Source: Mastigocoleus sp. MO_188.B34 (lineage in GTDB: Bacteria > Cyanobacteriota > Cyanobacteriia > Cyanobacteriales > Nostocaceae). From it: a stretch of 32,695 nt of DNA. Each line of letters opens with the position of its first letter. Position 1 is the first letter of the stretch. Position numbers and translations under genes: made by a program. Shown piece after piece: positions 16,570 through 26,065 of this stretch. The notes under the pieces are model-generated. The model did no database searches. It had not been told where the DNA came from and saw only the letters and a list, made by a program, of their open reading frames with translations. Where the stretch lies: positions 1 to 32,695 of the forward strand of contig NZ_JASJDK010000093.1 of assembly GCF_030065675.1 (NCBI RefSeq). The letters run 5' to 3'.

Positions 16570-17235
16570 TTACATTTTTCGTAACTTTCTAATTTGGTCT
16601 TGCACGTCAAGAGCTATCTGCAAAGATTGATTCAAAAGTTGAGCGTATTCGCTAGCTTCTGAACTAGCTTGTAAGGCTTGCAGATTAGACAAATTATCAA
16701 TTAATAATTCATGCTTCTGAGCAATTAACTTTTTATTATCCCGTAAAATTCGCTCGGTTTTCAAAGCCAGAACTAAATCTTCTCTAATTAGTTGTAAAGC
16801 AGCGATGACTTTTTCTCGATCTTCGAGATTACTTTGTAAATTTCCCGAACTCGCTAATTGGTCATTAATATCTATGGCTTCGATTAGTTTATGATATTCA
16901 TCAACTTCATCTAAAAGTTTTGCCAGACTTTGTGGAGAAACCTTGCGTCGCCACAACCATCTTCCAAGAAAAACTAATGCGGGAACGACAATTAACAATA
17001 GAATTGCTACTTTAATTGAAGAACCAATTATTGGTAAAACAATAAATGCATAAATAAATCCAATAATTATTGGAGTTAGGGCTAGCGCCACAATTAATTC
17101 ATTAATAAAAAAATTCAGTCGCTTTTGGCGATTTTTAAAAATAGAAGGTCGAAAAATATCATCAGGGTCAAATCCACTTAAGTGTCTTAATTCCCCTTTA
17201 GAAATTTCTAAGCCTAATAAATCTGGCTGCAGCAC
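16570..17235 (-). CDS. Unknown protein with two transmembrane helices and a coiled coil
   Basis: 221 residues from a GTG start at 17235; no family recognised. The N-terminus is soluble (LLGLEISKGELRHLSGFDPDD). Two adjacent hydrophobic helices (about residues 45-67 and 70-92: LIVALALTPIIIGFIYAFIV, VAILLLIVVPALVFLGRWLW) form a hairpin. About 125 residues of Leu/Glu/Gln-rich alpha-helix follow to the end, predicted coiled coil. The pattern fits a conserved cyanobacterial hypothetical protein. It stands alone, with repeats upstream and 159 bp before the sugar kinase gene. Confidence 0.78.
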   Translation of the reverse strand: MLQPDLLGLEISKGELRHLSGFDPDDIFRPSIFKNRQKRLNFFINELIVALALTPIIIGFIYAFIVLPIIGSSIKVAILLLIVVPALVFLGRWLWRRKVSPQSLAKLLDEVDEYHKLIEAIDINDQLASSGNLQSNLEDREKVIAALQLIREDLVLALKTERILRDNKKLIAQKHELLIDNLSNLQALQASSEASEYAQLLNQSLQIALDVQDQIRKLRKM

Positions 17236-17278
17236 GGTTAGATTGATATCTTACAAGTGTTAGTTAGATTAATTTTAA

Positions 17279-17640
17279 TTGGGATTGGGGATTGGGGATT
17301 GGGGATTGGCGACTGGCGATTGGCGATTGGCGATAGCACTGCGTGCCCCTGCAAGCGGCATATGGCAATTGGCGATGGCGTTAGCATTAGCGAAGCGTGA
17401 CGTTAGTCATAGCGTGACGCGACAGCGTCATATGGCGATAGCACTGCGTGCGTGCCGCGCGCGCCTTGCGGCATGGAGCCTGGAGCCTGCGGCGTCGGCA
17501 GATCCGCAGGTGACGGCTCCGTGGGTAGCGTAGCTATAGTCAGAGCCTTCGGCGTCGGCGTAGCCTCTAGCCTCTGGCGATTGGCGATTAGCGACTGGGA
17601 AATTAATTTTGCTTTTAGTTCGCGATCGCTGACTGCTATT
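17279..17640. repeat. Cluster of heptamer and GC-rich dispersed repeats
   Basis: Begins with GGGATTG heptamers, which change into GGCGACT/GGCGATT units (17308-17335). It continues as a GC-rich mosaic of short palindromic motifs (TTAGCGAAGCGTGACG, GCACTGCGTGC, GGCGTCGGCG) and ends again in GGCGATT units. GC content is far above the flanks. Reading frames across it encode repetitive nonsense (GLGIGDWGLATGDW) and are not called genes. It lies within the gene-free 17236-18458 interval; the remainder of that interval holds the miniature elements listed next. Confidence 0.85.
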
Positions 17641-17962
17641 TTATTTTTTTAGGAAACAATTGATACTTGTAGAAAGTCTCAAAAAAAAGGGTTGGGTTAC
17701 GTATTTTCACCGTTTCCCTAACCCAGGTAATATAAGGAGTGCATCATAAATACACTCATCCCTACTGTAGAGACGAGAAACTTCACGCCTCTTTAATGGT
17801 CTACAAAACACAAAATATAATTTCCAGATCGGGGGAAATATCATAACTGTAAGCAAAAGCAATTTCTTTCAGGGAAATCACTGATTTTTAGTAAATAATC
17901 TTAAATATCAAGATTTTCTGATTTTTAGCATTCATCTAATTTGATTCGTAAACAGATGACTC

Positions 17963-18017
17963 TGTAGAGACGCGTTAGCGAAGCGTGACCGTTAGGTCAT
18001 CATGTCGCGTCTCTACA
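17963..18017. mobile_element. Palindromic miniature element split by a dispersed repeat
   Basis: TGTAGAGACGCG (17963-17974) and CGCGTCTCTACA (18006-18017) are perfect inverted arms. They match the arms of the 30-bp palindrome at 18201-18230, but 31 bp starting TTAGCGAAGCGTGACC lies between them. This looks like the same palindrome with a short dispersed repeat inserted in its centre. A further partial arm (TGTAGAGACGAGA) is at about 17766. Confidence 0.75.
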
Positions 18018-18169
18018 ATATTGATTTTTGCCCATGGTACGCTTACGTGTTTGGACGCAGCTTCCGCTGAACACCGCAGGTGGGTGCAAACATCTTTGAT
18101 GCGGCTAACACAAATGATTTAGGATTGCTATATTCTTGATTAGTTATTTCATTTTTTTATTAAAAATCT

Positions 18170-18281
18170 GGCGTTGCTGAATGAAAGTATGAATCATGAC
18201 TGTAGAGACGCGATATATCGCGTCTCTACAAGGATCTCAATTGTGTAAATAAGAAAATTCATATCATAAATCAGCAACGCC
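18170..18281. mobile_element. 112-bp MITE with 8-bp target duplication
   Basis: Terminal inverted repeats GGCGTTGCTGA (18170-18180) and TCAGCAACGCC (18271-18281) are perfect. They are flanked by a perfect 8-bp direct repeat AAAAATCT (18162-18169 and 18282-18289), the target-site duplication. No ORF of its own is convincing. An 8-bp duplication fits IS1-, IS4-, IS66- or IS256-type transposases acting in trans. Confidence 0.85.
18201..18230. repeat. Perfect 30-bp palindrome nested in the MITE
   Basis: TGTAGAGACGCGATA followed by its exact reverse complement. It sits inside the 112-bp MITE and reproduces the arms of the element at 17963-18017. It appears to be an independent palindromic repeat family that inserted into the MITE or was captured by it. 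Confidence 0.9.
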
Positions 18282-18458
18282 AAAAATCTCATCAAGATTT
18301 TTCGAGCAGACTTGTAAGATTGCTTGGATTTCTCAAATTTATTCCTCAAATCTATAAATATTCTTGTCAAATATTTCTTTATTTTCAAATATTTCTAAAA
18401 TCTCACTCTGAAGTCTTGTAGGGAAAAATAGTGCTAGATATGATGAACTCTTAAAATT

Positions 18459-19055
18459 ATGAACGGACAAGAAGTTGCTTTAAGCGGTACCGGTGTTCTC
18501 AGAACTAATTCACAAACAGAGAATAGGGTAAATATTCGTTTGGGTCCATCATTAAATGATGACATAATCACCCAAGGAAGAGAGGGAGATAAAGTTGAAA
18601 TCTTTAGTAAAAGTCAGCCTGCTGGCGATACCTACGCCTGGTATCAAATAAAGTTTGGTTCGGGATCCAGTGATATTGGTTGGGTACGGGAAGATGTAAT
18701 TAGGGTGAACTTGGACAGCAATTCCAATCCTTCCGATACAGATACTCGGTTATTTTTCAAAACCGACAGTAAGGCTGTGAGGATTTACGAAGAAGACGGA
18801 CAAGTTTACATGAACGTCTACGATAACCGATCGCAGGTTACAGACCCCAGCGGAATAGCTGTTGCAAGAATTCCCCAAATCTATCATGATGATGAATCAA
18901 TCAGCTACATCGCACATCAAGACCGATTTGCGTATTACGTAAGATTTATTCCTTTTGGCGAAATCGATTTCATTATTAGCGATCGCAATAATGGTAACGT
19001 TCGTTTGCAGGAACAAGGTTTTAGTGGGAGTGGTACTGAATTCAGAGATAGGTAA
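18459..19055 (+). CDS. SH3-like domain protein, function unknown
   Basis: 198 residues without a signal peptide. Residues about 8-85 match a bacterial SH3 (SH3b) domain: TGVLRTNSQTENRVNIRLGPSLNDDII, GREGDKVEIFSKS, TYAWYQIKFGSGSSDIGWVREDVI. The C-terminal 110 residues form an unrecognised beta-rich module (LFFKTDSKAVRIYEEDGQVYMNVYDN). SH3b domains often bind cell-wall peptides, but the missing export signal leaves the location open. The stop codon TAA lies inside the first unit of a heptamer tract, so the native C-terminus may have been altered by the repeat. Confidence 0.8.
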   Translation: MNGQEVALSGTGVLRTNSQTENRVNIRLGPSLNDDIITQGREGDKVEIFSKSQPAGDTYAWYQIKFGSGSSDIGWVREDVIRVNLDSNSNPSDTDTRLFFKTDSKAVRIYEEDGQVYMNVYDNRSQVTDPSGIAVARIPQIYHDDESISYIAHQDRFAYYVRFIPFGEIDFIISDRNNGNVRLQEQGFSGSGTEFRDR

Positions 19056-19099
19056 TTGGTAATTGGTAATGGGTAATGGGTAATTGGTAATTGGTGATA
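19051..19099. repeat. Seven tandem GGTAATT-type heptamers
   Basis: Units GGTAATT, GGTAATT, GGTAATG, GGTAATG, GGTAATT, GGTAATT and GGTGATA in register. The first unit supplies the stop codon of the SH3-like gene. Confidence 0.9.
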
Positions 19100-19218
19100 G
19101 ATCCAAAATTTTTTACATCTTCCCTAATTCTTTACATCTTCCCTATGCAATCGCATTACTTATTTCCCATTCCCTGTTTCCCATTCCCTTGTTCCCCGTT
19201 CCCCATTCACTGATAATT

Positions 19219-20538
19219 CTAAGGATACAGACCGCGATCGCGTAATGCTTGCGCTACTCTTCCCACACCTAAAACATAAGCAGCTAATCTTAAAGGAATT
19301 TTTCTTTGTTTTGATTGTGCGATCACTTCACGATATGCTCGCACCATCAGTTCTTCCATTTCTTGGTTGACGCGTTGCTCGTCCCAAAATAGGAAGGAAA
19401 GACCTTGCACCCACTCTAAATAACTGACGACCACACCACCAGCGTTAGCTAGAATGTCTGGTAATATAGTGACTCCTCGCGCTGTTAATGTTTGGTCTGC
19501 TTGAAGAGTTACTGGTCCATTCGCAGCTTCGGCGATAATATCCGCTTTTATGCGATCGACATTCTCATCGGTAATTTGATTTTCTAAGGCTGCAGGAATT
19601 AAGACATCACAGGGTAAAGCTAGTAAGTCTGGATTACTAATGGGTTTAGCTTCGGGAAAACCAACTAGGTTACGACGGTTTTCTTTTGCATAGGTAAGTA
19701 AAGCAGGAATATCCAGACCTAGTTCTGAATAAACACCACCAGAACCGGTAGAAACTGCAATAATTTTTGCTCCCGCTTGATGTAACAAGAAAGCTGCAGC
19801 ACCACCGACATTACCGAAACCTTGAATAGCAATTTTTGCATCTTTGAGGGATTGACCCCGATCTGCAAGGGCTTCCCGGACAGTAATCATTACGCCGCGT
19901 CCCGTCGCCATTTCTCGTCCTCGGGAGCCACCGACAGATATGGGTTTACCTGTGACGACTCCGGGAACAGCATGACCCATGTTGACAGAATATGTATCCA
20001 TCATCCACGCCATTTCTCGCGCAGATGTACCCATGTCTGGTGCGGGAATATCTACTTCTGGACCAATATCTTTAATTAATTCGCTGATGTAACGTCGAGA
20101 TATCCGTTCTAATTCACCAACGCTGTAAGTTTTGGGATTAATTGCAATTCCTCCCTTGGCTCCACCATAGGGAATACCTACAAGTGCACATTTCCAAGTC
20201 ATCAGCATTGCTAATGCCGAAACTTCCCGCAGACTTACTGCAGGATGATAGCGAATACCACCTTTATATGGACCTAAAATATCGCAATGTTGCACCCGAT
20301 GTCCCGCTAAAACTTGGATGTCGCCGTTATCTCGCTTGATGGGAATAGATACAGTAACAACTTTGCGGGGATTACTCAATATTTCTAATAGACCTGCTTC
20401 TAACTTTAATTCTTTCCCGGCTTGGTCTAAGTAGCTACAAGCTTGGTCAAAGGGACATATGTGGGCGGGAGTTGGAGTTTCTAAGGGTAATGAAGGAGAA
20501 GAAATCATAATATTTTCTGATAGTTGCGGGGTTACCAC
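19219..20538 (-). CDS. gdhA: Glu/Leu/Phe/Val-family dehydrogenase, probably glutamate dehydrogenase
   Basis: NAD(P)-dependent oxidative deamination of an amino acid or its reverse; glutamate is the likeliest substrate. The product is up to 439 residues. The substrate domain contains GPYKGGIRYHP (substrate lysine), LMTWKCALVGIPYGGAKGGI (catalytic lysine) and PAPDMGTSAREMAWMMDTY. The Rossmann domain contains IQGFGNVGGAAA (about residues 235-246) and ends EAANGPVT, LANAGGVVVSYLEWVQ. The C-terminal helix is complete. The frame opens at GTG 20538, but ATG at residue 11 (20508, MISSPSLPLETPTP) may be the true start; neither has a strong ribosome-binding site. Leucine or valine dehydrogenase activity cannot be excluded from sequence alone. 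Confidence 0.92.
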   Translation of the reverse strand: MVTPQLSENIMISSPSLPLETPTPAHICPFDQACSYLDQAGKELKLEAGLLEILSNPRKVVTVSIPIKRDNGDIQVLAGHRVQHCDILGPYKGGIRYHPAVSLREVSALAMLMTWKCALVGIPYGGAKGGIAINPKTYSVGELERISRRYISELIKDIGPEVDIPAPDMGTSAREMAWMMDTYSVNMGHAVPGVVTGKPISVGGSRGREMATGRGVMITVREALADRGQSLKDAKIAIQGFGNVGGAAAFLLHQAGAKIIAVSTGSGGVYSELGLDIPALLTYAKENRRNLVGFPEAKPISNPDLLALPCDVLIPAALENQITDENVDRIKADIIAEAANGPVTLQADQTLTARGVTILPDILANAGGVVVSYLEWVQGLSFLFWDEQRVNQEMEELMVRAYREVIAQSKQRKIPLRLAAYVLGVGRVAQALRDRGLYP

Positions 20539-20666
20539 TGATAAGATATTTAATTACAGCCTAGCTTTTTTTCTTCTACTTTTTGGGAAAACAGTAAAAT
20601 TCGTTACTTTTTAAAGTTTCGTTTTGTATTAAACAAAATTCCCATCTTTGATGGATGTAGTAATTG

Positions 20667-22868
20667 TCAATGTCCATCAATATAGTTTTTTACAGTTTTG
20701 ACAGAATGACGTTTTGAAAACTGATACTCGTAAAGCGTTTTGAAAAATTCAAGATCGACCTTGCGCCAGCTAACCCAGCCAATTCCTGAATATCTATCAT
20801 CAGATAAAGAGTACAACACAAAGCGTAATACGTTATCGATGTAAATGAGAGAAAATCCCTCTTGCTCGAGAATGACGTTTTCTGTGTTACTTCGCTGATG
20901 TACCAGGATCTGGAATGGTGATTCGTTTTTCCAGTCATCTTGGATAGATGGATTGAGACGATCGTATATCTTATTTTTAAAATGATGAGCTTCATGCTCA
21001 AGTACAAAACGAAATTCGTCTTTGTCGGTATCCATTGCTGTTTTCCTGAAGAAATCATGCTGTCCCTTGCTTATAATTCTTTGGATAAAAGAAATGGAAT
21101 ATATAGCCCTGACATGACCTAATGCATAAAGCGTTTCAATCGTATCCAGTTCTGAAACAAAAAAGCGCCCCTGCTCAAGATCGAAGCTATTATCAATAAC
21201 TTGTTTTAGTTCAGGAACTGTTTCGAGTTTGTCAGGATCGATATCGCTCAACAAAGCTGGAATACTTTGCCTTTTTTGATATTGCTTGTTAGGAACCAAA
21301 GCAAGTTCTCCAGTCTCACCAGCAAGGAGATGATCTCTTAGCTGACGTTGGAAAGAAGGAAGGTATATCTCGTCCTTTTTATTCCAAAAAATAGACTTGA
21401 TTGACAACTCTCCCCATAAATTCACTGTATTGTTAGTTTTCCAATCTGCAACCATATGACCGACAATCTGTGATTTACCTAGGCTAGTTTTCCGCTCAGC
21501 TTGCCAAATTTGTACAGCTTTATGGGTTGGTCTGACGGGACCAACTTTCAAATTGTATTGGTGAGCAAAGTTATAGCTATAAACCTTTTCTTCCTGAAGG
21601 TTCCGCTGTGCGAGCCGCTCAATGTTACCTTCAATACCTGTTCCTTGAAGGGAGAACTTCACTCCAGAAGATGTTTGTACAGAAGCAAGACTCATCTTCA
21701 CATTATTATCACTGAATGAAATGCTCTCATCATTCAAGGTAGCATAATATTCTTTTATAAGATTAAATTTTATCCCGGACAAGCTAGTGAAAGAATTTGT
21801 GTCTGGCGTAAATCTTTTTGCTAACTTTTCATATAACAAACTGAGTAAAAATGATGAAGGCAGTGCAATGAGTACTAAAACGATCCATTCCAAGGGATTT
21901 GAAAGCCAAAATAAGGAAAACCAGCTATTTCCACCTGAAAAAGCACCAGATTTATCTAGGAATAGACCTATTGCAAAAATATAGTCTTGCTGATCGGCAC
22001 CTTTAAAACTATACCAGAGTGTCCGTACAGTATTTGGCTTATCATCATCCGATATATCAATGAAAATTCCCGTTAGTCCTGATTTGTTCTGACCAAAATC
22101 CTTGTTGAAGTAAACTGTATCATAACGATTCTCCGTTGACCTATACCATGGTCTTGTTTTGTAATTGAGTTCCTTGTTCTCGTAATCTTCATTATGACTA
22201 TGTGGATAAATAGCCATAACTTGGCTCTTTTCATGAAATATATATACAGTGTCAACTCTGAGTCCGGGAAGATATTTCAAAATATCATCCTTTCCGACGA
22301 AAGAAGAAAAGATTGATCGAGTATGCGCTATACGGCTATCTTCCCCAGCTTTTAAAGAACCTAGTTTTGGCACTAGATGATTACTACGCAACTTGTCAAA
22401 ATGACGAAAAACAATGTTATCTTTTTGGTTTTCCCGTTTCTTCTTCCTTTCTTCCCCTGTTGTTTGATAAGAAGCAATGCTAGATTCTTGTTCTTCTCTG
22501 TCTATTTCTTTTTGTGTATAAAAATCAATAAGGTATAAACAGCTATAATTGATATCTATCCTGGTTTCTGTCTTTGCCGTGTACCACATAGAATCATACT
22601 TGTTATCACATTGTGAAAGAGGAGAATTTCTACTATTGTGTCTTTTTAAGTTTCGTTCATACTCTTTATGAATTCCTTCCTGCAATTGAGTTATGAATTG
22701 TTTCAAAATCTGTGTTTCAGGGTCCTTATCTTTGATTAGCTGGTGCCAACGGGCATTCATCGAAAGGCGAAATATCTCCTGACGTAATCGAAAACTTGGA
22801 ACTACAACAAAACAGAATGCGATACAAAAGAACAAGAGCCGTACTGGCTTGACAAATTGGAAATTCAT
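20667..22868 (-). CDS. dCache-like membrane sensor with cytoplasmic HEXXH domain, unknown function
   Basis: 733 residues. A first TM helix lies at about residues 9-25 and a second at about 325-350 (PLEWIVLVLIALPSSFLLSLLY). Between them is a roughly 300-residue extracytoplasmic region with a Cache signature (VDTVYIFHEKSQVMAIYPHS, NYKTRPWYRSTENRYDTVYF, GLTGIFIDIS). The last 380 residues are cytoplasmic and match no kinase, cyclase or methyl-accepting domain I know. They contain HEAHH at residues 625-629, the HEXXH pattern of zinc metallopeptidases, preceded by DEFRFVLE. A signal-gated protease is possible, but the motif may be fortuitous because no third ligand is identified. It begins 18 nt after a small ORF (22887-23081), so the two are probably one operon. 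Confidence 0.85.
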   Translation of the reverse strand: MNFQFVKPVRLLFFCIAFCFVVVPSFRLRQEIFRLSMNARWHQLIKDKDPETQILKQFITQLQEGIHKEYERNLKRHNSRNSPLSQCDNKYDSMWYTAKTETRIDINYSCLYLIDFYTQKEIDREEQESSIASYQTTGEERKKKRENQKDNIVFRHFDKLRSNHLVPKLGSLKAGEDSRIAHTRSIFSSFVGKDDILKYLPGLRVDTVYIFHEKSQVMAIYPHSHNEDYENKELNYKTRPWYRSTENRYDTVYFNKDFGQNKSGLTGIFIDISDDDKPNTVRTLWYSFKGADQQDYIFAIGLFLDKSGAFSGGNSWFSLFWLSNPLEWIVLVLIALPSSFLLSLLYEKLAKRFTPDTNSFTSLSGIKFNLIKEYYATLNDESISFSDNNVKMSLASVQTSSGVKFSLQGTGIEGNIERLAQRNLQEEKVYSYNFAHQYNLKVGPVRPTHKAVQIWQAERKTSLGKSQIVGHMVADWKTNNTVNLWGELSIKSIFWNKKDEIYLPSFQRQLRDHLLAGETGELALVPNKQYQKRQSIPALLSDIDPDKLETVPELKQVIDNSFDLEQGRFFVSELDTIETLYALGHVRAIYSISFIQRIISKGQHDFFRKTAMDTDKDEFRFVLEHEAHHFKNKIYDRLNPSIQDDWKNESPFQILVHQRSNTENVILEQEGFSLIYIDNVLRFVLYSLSDDRYSGIGWVSWRKVDLEFFKTLYEYQFSKRHSVKTVKNYIDGH

Positions 22869-22886
22869 TTTGCTTTGTTAACTGTT

Positions 22887-23081
22887 TCATTGGGGGTTGT
22901 TAATATTTTCGATCTTTCCTGTTCCATCAGGTATAACCACTTCACAAATTTTTTCTGATAATTTTTGTAACTTAGGCATGGCAAGAATTTCATTAAATTT
23001 GGGATTTGGTTCTGAAGAAGCTGCAGCAGCGAATTCATGCATAGCTATATGTACCATTCGTTTTTCAAAAAGGTATTGCAC
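22887..23081 (-). CDS. Small protein upstream of the dCache-HEXXH gene
   Basis: 64 codons from GTG 23081, or 56/51 from internal ATGs. The product has a hydrophobic-basic start (QYLFEKRMVHIAMHEFAAAA) and a polar remainder ending GTGKIENINNPQ. No family is recognised and no strong ribosome-binding site is seen. The frame stays open 15 codons further upstream without a start codon, so it could be the 3' end of a decayed longer gene. The 18-nt spacing to the following gene and same strand favour real translation and co-expression. Confidence 0.45.
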   Translation of the reverse strand: MQYLFEKRMVHIAMHEFAAAASSEPNPKFNEILAMPKLQKLSEKICEVVIPDGTGKIENINNPQ

Positions 23082-23130
23082 AACTATTACGTCACAATAA
23101 AATGGGATGAGATTGCTATTTCCTTACTGA

Positions 23131-23300
23131 AACGCAATACCTACGGTACGCTGCGCTAGCTCGCTAACCTTACGTCGCAATGACGGAATATTATTTTTGA
23201 ATTAGTTTTTTGAAATATACCAATTCCAAATTCCCAGTCGCCAATCCCTGATTGCAAAGCAGATGCCTACGGCATATCGCCAATCCCCAAATTCCCCCTT
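23131..23300. repeat. Dispersed repeats between the sensor operon and ahcY
   Basis: Contains GCGCTAGCTCGCTAACCTTACGTCGCAATGAC (split here as GCGCTAGCTCGC and TAACCTTACGTCGC), then CAGTCGCCAATCCCTG and CATATCGCCAATCCCC. These are inverse-strand versions of the GGCGATTG/GGGATTGG heptamers seen elsewhere. No coding potential. Confidence 0.6.
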
Positions 23301-23396
23301 TTCAGATCGCGACTCGTGCCATAATCTATGGAGGGATGCAAAAATGATTTTTCATTTTGTGTACCTATACCTTTTGTATACAGAGGAAATATTTAA

Positions 23397-24677
<1,281 letters not shown>

Positions 24678-24756
24678 GGATTGCTTAATTTGGATTTGAT
24701 TAAATTCAGATCGATTGATTTCAATAATTTCGTACTTTAAACGAATATTTTGGTGG

Positions 24757-24782
24757 GGTAGGTAATTTACCTACCTTTTTTT
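24757..24782 (+). terminator. Intrinsic terminator of ahcY
   Basis: GGTAGGT (24757-24763) and ACCTACC (24769-24775) form a stem with a 5-nt loop, followed by seven T. It lies 79 nt behind the ahcY stop codon. Confidence 0.88.
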
Positions 24783-24867
24783 ATGAAATATTTATTCTAC
24801 TTCTGTCTCCTGACTCCTCTTTAGGGGATGCTTGAAAAGTATTGTTTATTACCAAAGTCATTATTGA

Positions 24868-24930
24868 GATCCCCCAACCCCCTTTTTAAGGGGGCAAAAG
24901 TCCCCCAACTCAGCGGGGGATTTAGGGGAA
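24868..24930. repeat. Dispersed C/G-hairpin repeat
   Basis: Two consecutive stem-loops, CCCCC-TTTTTAA-GGGGG (24878-24894) and TCCCCC-AACTCAGC-GGGGGA (24901-24920). The surrounding GATCCCCCAA...GGATTTAGGGGAAA is a common extragenic repeat of cyanobacteria. Together with AT-rich DNA it fills the 24783-25192 interval, where no gene was seen. Confidence 0.7.
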
Positions 24931-25192
24931 ACCAAGATATCTTAGGTAAATAAATAATAAATATACCTTTCCAAATATTCTCTTAGAGAAAGGCTTAACA
25001 TGATTTCAATAAATTGGCAAAATGTCAATTTCTAATTACTACATTTACAGTTTTTTTGAAAAAGATTATTTTTCTTTAGTATATATGTAAATTCCTGGTA
25101 ATTTTTAAGGTTTTGCGTGGATATGACATTTTATTGACCAGATTTTTGTGTAATACTTATCAATTACTTCATAACAATAATCAGATTAATTG

Positions 25193-25786
25193 ATGACATA
25201 TTCCAACAAGCAAAATTTGTATTTTACAAAAGCAAATAAGCTATTAGGTATAAACCCTAACTTTTTAGAAAGTAATAATTTATCAAAAGTAGTAATACCT
25301 AATTTTATAATGACTCAATTAGCAGTATTTTTACAGGAAAACGATTCAAATAATAGATGCACTATCGATCAAAGTAGAGATGCAGAAGTTGTAGATAAAC
25401 CATCGTTTTCTCTGAAAGATGTTTTTCAAGATTTATTGATCGCAGCCACAGCTTTTACAGAAATAGAAAGAAAACATGCACTAAAAATGATTGCTGTCTC
25501 TTTTCAAAAAGTTAAAGAGTCACTACTAAATTCTAAAATGTATGATTTGGCTCATCTTATGGGCTTAGCAATAGAAAAAATTCAACTAGCTTCTCATAAA
25601 GAATCAATCCAAGAACAAGATTTGTTCCTCGCACAGGTTTTAGATGTAATCAATGATATGGAGTTTAATTTGGATGATGAAATGAGTAGCAATAACAACT
25701 TAGAAACAGTCGATATGAGCTATGAAGATTTACAAATGAATATGTCACGCTTCACTGCAAAAGAAATTTTCCCAAACGATTTATAG
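25193..25786 (+). CDS. Unknown soluble protein
   Basis: 197 residues from ATG 25193; a TTG one codon earlier is less likely. No family recognised. The central part (about residues 75-165) is strongly helical (DVFQDLLIAATAFTEIERKH, LMGLAIEKIQLASHKESIQE) and the C-terminus is acidic. There is no signal peptide or membrane helix. Codon use is AT-rich like the surroundings. It lies alone between ahcY and the GH116 gene, with several hundred bases of non-coding DNA on either side. Confidence 0.65.
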   Translation: MTYSNKQNLYFTKANKLLGINPNFLESNNLSKVVIPNFIMTQLAVFLQENDSNNRCTIDQSRDAEVVDKPSFSLKDVFQDLLIAATAFTEIERKHALKMIAVSFQKVKESLLNSKMYDLAHLMGLAIEKIQLASHKESIQEQDLFLAQVLDVINDMEFNLDDEMSSNNNLETVDMSYEDLQMNMSRFTAKEIFPNDL

Positions 25787-26065
25787 CTAACTGGTAAAGT
25801 AGATATTGATTGGAGAAAATAAATTATTATTCAGTATATTGCACTACATAATTAGGTAGAGCCTTAATAAATGTTGAGAGCAATGAGCAGTAAAATTTTG
25901 CTCCTCATAAGGGTGGTCTGTTTTGTTAGCAAAACGTGTTTGCAGAACATAGTTTGACTTTTTACTTTGAACTTTTAACTTGCACATAGCGCCATATAGA
26001 CTTGAGAAAAATTGCACATCGGGTTAGGCTTCATTGTCATAAGTGAATGCTGCAAAATTGACGCG

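Noticed and set aside
17279-17652. Two frames in the GC-rich repeat cluster
   Set aside because: They translate tandem and dispersed repeats (GDWGLATGDW) and have no independent coding evidence.
18194-18388. 64-codon minus-strand frame near the MITE
   Set aside because: It runs through the MITE end and the 30-bp palindrome; no motif.
23300-23396. SAH riboswitch ahead of ahcY
   Set aside because: I looked for the conserved SAH-binding helices. Only an A/T hairpin (AAAATGA/TCATTTT) is present, which does not fit.
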